Shown here piece by piece: positions 59,361 to 64,000 of a stretch of DNA of 64,000 nt. Position numbers and translations under genes: made by a program. Within the stretch, counting starts at the first letter, position 1; every line of letters begins with the position of its first letter. Source of the DNA: Ailanthus altissimus (lineage: Eukaryota > Streptophyta > Magnoliopsida > Sapindales > Simaroubaceae); the NCBI GenBank assembly GCA_946807835.1, contig OX327684.1, forward strand, positions 33,478,501 to 33,542,500. Reading direction: 5' to 3'. The notes beneath the pieces are model-generated. The model ran no database searches. It was not told the origin of the DNA and worked only from the letters and a program-made list of their open reading frames with translations.

Positions 59361-61500
59361 TATTGCAAAAGAGGAGATAGGAACTCAAAATACTTCCATC
59401 GAAAAGTTTTCGGTCATTGTAAGCGCAACAGAATTGATGGGGTCTTTAATGCTAATAATGTGTGGAAGACTGATGAAAGTGGTATAGAACAGACCTTCTT
59501 GAACCATTTCCAGCATATCTTCTAACCCTTCTATGTAGGATATGCAGAATGTGGTGGACAATATTCCCTCTCATCTGTCTGAGGCCAATTGTCTGCAGCT
59601 TGATATTCCATTTTCTAATGATGAAATTTGAAATGCCTTATTTCAGATGTATCCTACTAAAGCTCCAGGTAAGAATGGTATGCCTGCTCTCTATCAGAAG
59701 TTTTTTTTATATAATTGGTAATGATATCTATCATTATTGTTTGGAGCTTCTTAATAAGGGCGGTAATATCTCTCATATTAATGAGATTCCCCAAGATTAT
59801 CTTAATTCTTAAATGTGATTCCCCAAGATTGCTAGGGGAATATAGACCGATAAGTCTTTGTAATGTTGTCTACAAAATTATTTCTAAGACTTTGGCTAAT
59901 AGATTGCAAGGTGTTATGGGTGACCTTGTTTCAAAATTTCAGAGTGCCTTTGTCACAGAGAGATTGATCACGGACAACGCAATTATTGGGTTTAAATGTC
60001 TAAGGAAGGTTATATGGCAATGAAACTAGATATGTTTAAGGCATATGATCGGGTGGAGTGGCCTTTCCTTGAAATGATCCTAAGACAGTTTAGCTTCTTA
60101 AATAACTGGTGCAGACTATTGATGATGTGCGTTTCATCGGTTTCTTACTTATTGCTAATCAATGGTGTTCCAAAATGTGTGATCAAACCTCAAAGGGAAC
60201 TCCGTCAAAGGGATCCTCTATCTCCATATTTATTCATCGTATGTGTTGAAGGGCTTTCCTCCTTACTTCAGCAAGCTGAGAGATTTGGAAGGTTATATGG
60301 AATTCAGTGTGGTAGGCTTGGACCCTCAATTTTTTATTTATTTTTTTGCTGATGATTGCTTGATTTTTGCTAAGGCTTCTCTAGCTTGTGGTCACTCCAT
60401 ACGGGAAACATTAGACCTATACGCCAAGGCCTCAGGCCAAGTGGTAAACTTTGATAAATCAGCTGTTTGTTTTAGTAAGTCAGTTTCAATAGAGAATTCT
60501 AGGGACCTTCTTATGGTGCTTGGGGTTAAGAAAGTTAACTGTCACGAAAAATATTTGGGTCTTCCAAGTATTAATGGCCGCAATAAAAGATGATGCTTTG
60601 CCAATATTAGGGACAAAGTGTGGAATAAGTTAAAAGGTTGGAAAAATGAGTTGTTTTCGGCTGCAGGCAGAGAGGTTTTAATTAAAGCAGTCATCCAAGC
60701 AATTCCTACTTACTCTATGAATATTTTTCGCCTTTCTGTGACCTTAATCCATAAATTTCATAGACTTTGTGCACACTTTTGGTGGGGTAATGATGATATG
60801 AAATGAAAATTACATTGGTGTAAGTGGGATGTGTTGTGTTAGGGGAAGGAAAATGGTGGCATTGGTTTTCGAAATCTGTTTATTTTTAAGCAAGCCATGA
60901 TTGCTAAACAAGGATGGCGATTTTTATCTAATCCAGATTCTCTTATGGCTAAGGTAGTTAAGGGGTTTTACTTTCCAAATGGAAGTTTCTGGCAAGCAAA
61001 AGTACCCTCTCGTGCTTCTTTTCTTTGGTGCAGTATCCTTTGGGGAAGGAAAATCCTTTTTAAAGGGACTAGATGGCGGATGGGCAATGGAGAAAATGTT
61101 CTCGTATATCATGATCAATGGTTACCTAGACCGATGTCATTTAAACCTTTGTTTCCGCATAAATTGGCTAAACATGCTACTATTTCTGAGCTTATTTCAA
61201 CTTCGGGGGAATGGAATGTTGATGTTATTCGTAGAGCTTTCTCTCTGGAGGAGCAACAGGCTATTCTAAATATTCCTCTTTCTCGCCACGGTCTCAATCA
61301 AGGAGATAGCATTATGTGGCACTATAACCATTGAGGGAGATACACGGTAAAGAGTGGGTATTGGCTGGTTATCAAGAGATTAGAGTTGCTGGTAGTTCTA
61401 AAAAGTTGGCTGTTAGCGAATGGTGGAAGCGTTGTTGGAAGTTAAATGCACCACCAAAAGTTAACATTTTCCTTTGGTAGGCAGCTCACGATTGGATCTC
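59361..61500 (+). pseudogene. LINE reverse transcriptase with zinc-binding region
   Basis: Broken frames hold the plant L1 RT blocks in order: RLLGEYRPISLCNVVYKIIS, KTLANRLQGVMGDLVSKFQS, AFVTERLITDNAI, MAMKLDMFKAYDRVEWPFLE, RQRDPLSPYLFIVCVEGLSS and the catalytic FADDCLIFAKAS (about 60345-60380). Then come KNELFSAAGREVLIKAVIQA, IPTYSMNIFRLS and HFWWGNDDMK, followed near 61440 by the zf-RVT-like LNAPPKVNIFLW. Frameshifts and stops occur every few hundred bases. Confidence 0.9.
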
Positions 61501-62320
61501 GACAAATGCTAATTTAGTGTGTCACCATATTCCAATAGTTATGACTTGCCCTAAATGTGGGAGAGGTGCCAAAAATACAATTCATGCATTATGGTTGTAC
61601 CGTTCTTTGAAAAAGGTTCGTGCTTGGTGCAGTTTTATAACTAATAGCAGTTGTTCGCACAAAACATCATTGTGTGACTTTCTCATTGACTGTATGAACC
61701 ATCTTGATAATGACGAATTTGATTTTCTTTTTATCCTTTTTGGGCATATTTGGCATGTGAGAAACCAGTGGATTCATGGTAAAAGAATTATAGATGTTGA
61801 GGCTGTGTGCAATTGGGTAAGGAGTTTTTTGGAGGATTTCTGAACCAATCAAGCCAAGGCCACTTCTATCACAACTGCTCTGAGGCACCGTTGGTTGCCT
61901 CCACCTATTGGGTTCATAAAGATTAATTATGATACAGCAGTGGATATTTTACATGGAGTTACAGGCTTTGGCTTTGTGGCACGTGAGCATTTGAGGGCTA
62001 TGGTGTTATCCAGAATTGTAAAGTATGATGGTATATTTTCTATTGTAATTGCTGAAATAATGGCTATTCTCAAAGGTTTAGTGGCTATTCAAATCTTAAA
62101 TGTTGATTCCATTATTATTGAATCGGATGCACAACAAACAATGAATGATGTTTTTTTTAATAAAATATCTCATTCTAAAATAGGTTACATTTTTAAAGAG
62201 ATTCACGAATATTTGAACTCATTTATTTGTTTTAAGGTACTTTTTACTCCTAAAGATATAAATGTAGTAACTCATAAATTAATTAAATTAACATTTAATT
62301 TTAAATCATCTTACACTTAG
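61501..62320 (+). pseudogene. LINE zf-RVT remainder and RNase H
   Basis: The first part (CPKCGRGAKNTIHALW, 61517-61843) is the end of the zinc-binding RT-associated domain. The second (61895-62320) is a plant-type RNase H: GFIKINYDTAVDILHGVTGF, AEIMAILKGLVAIQILNVDS and IIIESDAQQTMNDV keep the expected Asp/Glu order. A stop at about 61842 separates them. Confidence 0.85.
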
Positions 62321-62436
62321 AGAAATTATGTTATAAATGAGTTTGATCATCTTATTTTTTATGATTCTTATTATTGTAATTGAGTTTTATTTGAGTGAAA
62401 GTTTATTTTTTTTAAAAAAAAAAGTATTTGATTATC

Positions 62437-64000
62437 CAACTTCATTGATTTAAAAACTAAATAAGTAATATTTATCCCAGTGTAATGTGAACAGAACTGG
62501 ACCAGAATTGGCGTTGTTAGGTGATGTTCGCATTATCAAATATATTTTTGTTTAAATTATTGACTATCCTGGTACATATTGTGCTATTTTCCATTTTATA
62601 AGTCTCTTACATTTGTTTCGTGTGGAGACAAAAACAAGAGATGTACGTCAATTTTCAAAGCTAATCATAGATCCTATAAACTAGTGTAGCATTAGTACCG
62701 AATATGCTTTTGATGTTTGCCTATTATGCGTTAATTAAAGTAGAGCAATTTTGATTTACATGAACTTGAATATTGATTAAGTAATGTTACATTTGTTACA
62801 CGATATCTTAAATTTTTATATTTTAATATTTTTAATTAAATAATTAATAAATAATAAAATAGTACAAATTTTAAAATTATATATTTTATTATTTTATTAT
62901 TTAATAATTAATTAACATATTATTTAAAAAAATAAAGATACCTTTTAAAAAATATAGGTATTAGTTACTTTCATTTCAAGACAACACAAAAAGAAAATTT
63001 TCTGCTAAACTTTTTTTAGTTTTCGACTGAGACGTGATTGTAATTATATAGTGTTTGTCTTCTTCTTCGGGTATATTACTGTGGAATTTGCACACCTGAA
63101 CCAGTGAATCTTCAACTGAATTAAGCCAATATACTTTTGATAGATTTGGTTAAATCTATGCATTATGTCAAGATCAACCATGGTTATCATATACTTGATT
63201 GAATTTAAATTGATGGATAAGATCACAGTGTTTTATTTATTTATCATATATGGCCGAAGGCACGAGGCATGGCAGGAGATGCTGGCCCATAACTAATACC
63301 ATGTAACAATTGAATGTCCCCGGGAATAATATTTCTTTAAAAAAAAAGAACTACTATTAGTAAAAATATTATAAAATAATAATAATCTAAAAAATCTCAC
63401 TTATTAATGTTGTCTACTTGCTTATTTATATTATATATATTTAAAATTTATTATTTTTTATTTAATACGAGACATGACATTTTTATTTATATAATCATGT
63501 GACGTTCCAGTCATAATTTAATTTAAATTTAAAAATCATTTTAATTTTTATTATTAATTTTTTAAAATTACACAAACTCATTATTTTCGTAATAATTTTT
63601 ATTAAAATTTAAAACACATAATTTTTAAGATTCACTTTATTTATATTAATTTTTTTTAATTGTTATTGTTATAAAAATCTTAAAAGAAGACCTATTTTTG
63701 TGTCATTTCATTGTAGTAATAACATTTGAGCCTGTTATTTAAAATAATAATAATAAAAATGTGATTTGTTTGTTAATATTAAATAGATTTGTTATTTTAT
63801 TGAAAATATTTAAATATCCTTTAATTCTATTTTCCTACATTATAATTGGTCAAATTCGGTATAAGAAAGGTAATTTAATTATTTTAATTTATGATTTCTG
63901 TAATATAAATAAACAAACTATGTGTATGATTGGGAAAAAAAATAAAAAATTGTGAGGCGCAAATGTTATTATTCATTTTAATACCTTTAATATAAATGAA
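62437..64000. other. AT-rich spacer at window end
   Basis: No gene supported. A foldback element is listed separately at 62780-62970. The rest is AT-rich DNA with short patternless frames. Confidence 0.5.
62780..62970. mobile_element. small foldback (MITE-like) element
   Basis: Ends AAGTAATGTTAC and, inverted, AAGTAACTAATAC resemble each other, and the AT-rich interior pairs through TTAATTAAATAATTAAT-like blocks. Architecture and length match 32911-33083, so the two may be one family. Ends and target duplication are uncertain. Confidence 0.45.

Larger units (their letters stand above)
59348..62436 (+). mobile_element. L1-type LINE, 5'-truncated, with poly(A) and target duplication
   Basis: The body (59361-62423, 3063 bp) is bounded by the 13-bp direct repeat GTATTTGATTATC (59348-59360 and 62424-62436) and ends in an A run (62414-62423), the signature of target-primed reverse transcription. 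ORF1 and the endonuclease are missing. The body begins just ahead of the RT domain with GDRNSKYFHRKV. Direct repeat, tail and truncation together make the call firm. Confidence 0.93.

Noticed and set aside
1..64000. CRISPR arrays, bacterial operons, tRNA or rRNA genes
   Set aside because: The window is plant nuclear DNA. The only regular array is the minisatellite, whose units are contiguous without spacers, and I found no cloverleaf or rRNA core on inspection.

Overview
The window looks like nuclear DNA of a flowering plant, most likely a woody eudicot. It is AT-rich, its genes have GT-AG introns, its proteins belong to plant-specific families (UGT72-type glycosyltransferase, trichome-birefringence-like acetyltransferase, EDR4-type protein, GH3/JAR1-type synthetase), and much of it is plant LTR retrotransposons, a LINE and small foldback elements. 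I cannot name the species from sequence alone.

Layout. 0.7-2.1 kb (-): a decayed UGT72-like glucosyltransferase pseudogene. 4.1-5.1 kb (+): a two-exon gene for a 51-residue single-pass membrane protein. 6.2-9.3 kb (-): a three-exon TBL gene. 10.1-15.6 kb (+): a full-length Ty1/Copia element with a perfect 5-bp target duplication and a degenerate coding region. 16.7-26.2 kb (-): an older Copia element split by a 2.7-kb solo LTR at 18.5-21.2 kb. 27.8-31.6 kb (-): a five-exon EDR4-like gene. 32-37 kb: AT-rich spacer with a small foldback element and an unclassified repeat. 37.5-37.9 kb (-): a single-exon gene for an unrecognised 127-residue protein. 39.4-42.7 kb (+): an internally deleted Ty3/Gypsy chromovirus. 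42.9-43.7 kb: a PIF/Harbinger-like MITE. 44.2-51.6 kb: a large composite of inverted AT-rich tandem-repeat arms around a 22-bp minisatellite, itself split by a second copy of the 2.7-kb solo LTR. 53.2-56.5 kb (-): a four-exon JAR1-like gene. 58.8-59.2 kb: degenerate repeats. 59.4-62.4 kb (+): a 5'-truncated L1-type LINE with a 13-bp target duplication and a poly(A) tail. The rest is AT-rich spacer.

The host genes are unrelated neighbours rather than a pathway cluster. Two bear on defence signalling: the JAR1-like enzyme (jasmonate-isoleucine conjugation) and the EDR4-like protein (negative regulation of salicylate-dependent immunity in Arabidopsis). TBL proteins acetylate cell-wall polysaccharides. 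The most unusual structures are the inverted-arm/minisatellite composite at 44-52 kb and the pair of 2.7-kb TG...CA units, each with its own 5-bp target duplication. Splice junctions were placed by hand from GT-AG signals, frame continuity and remembered family conservation. No alignment or search was run.
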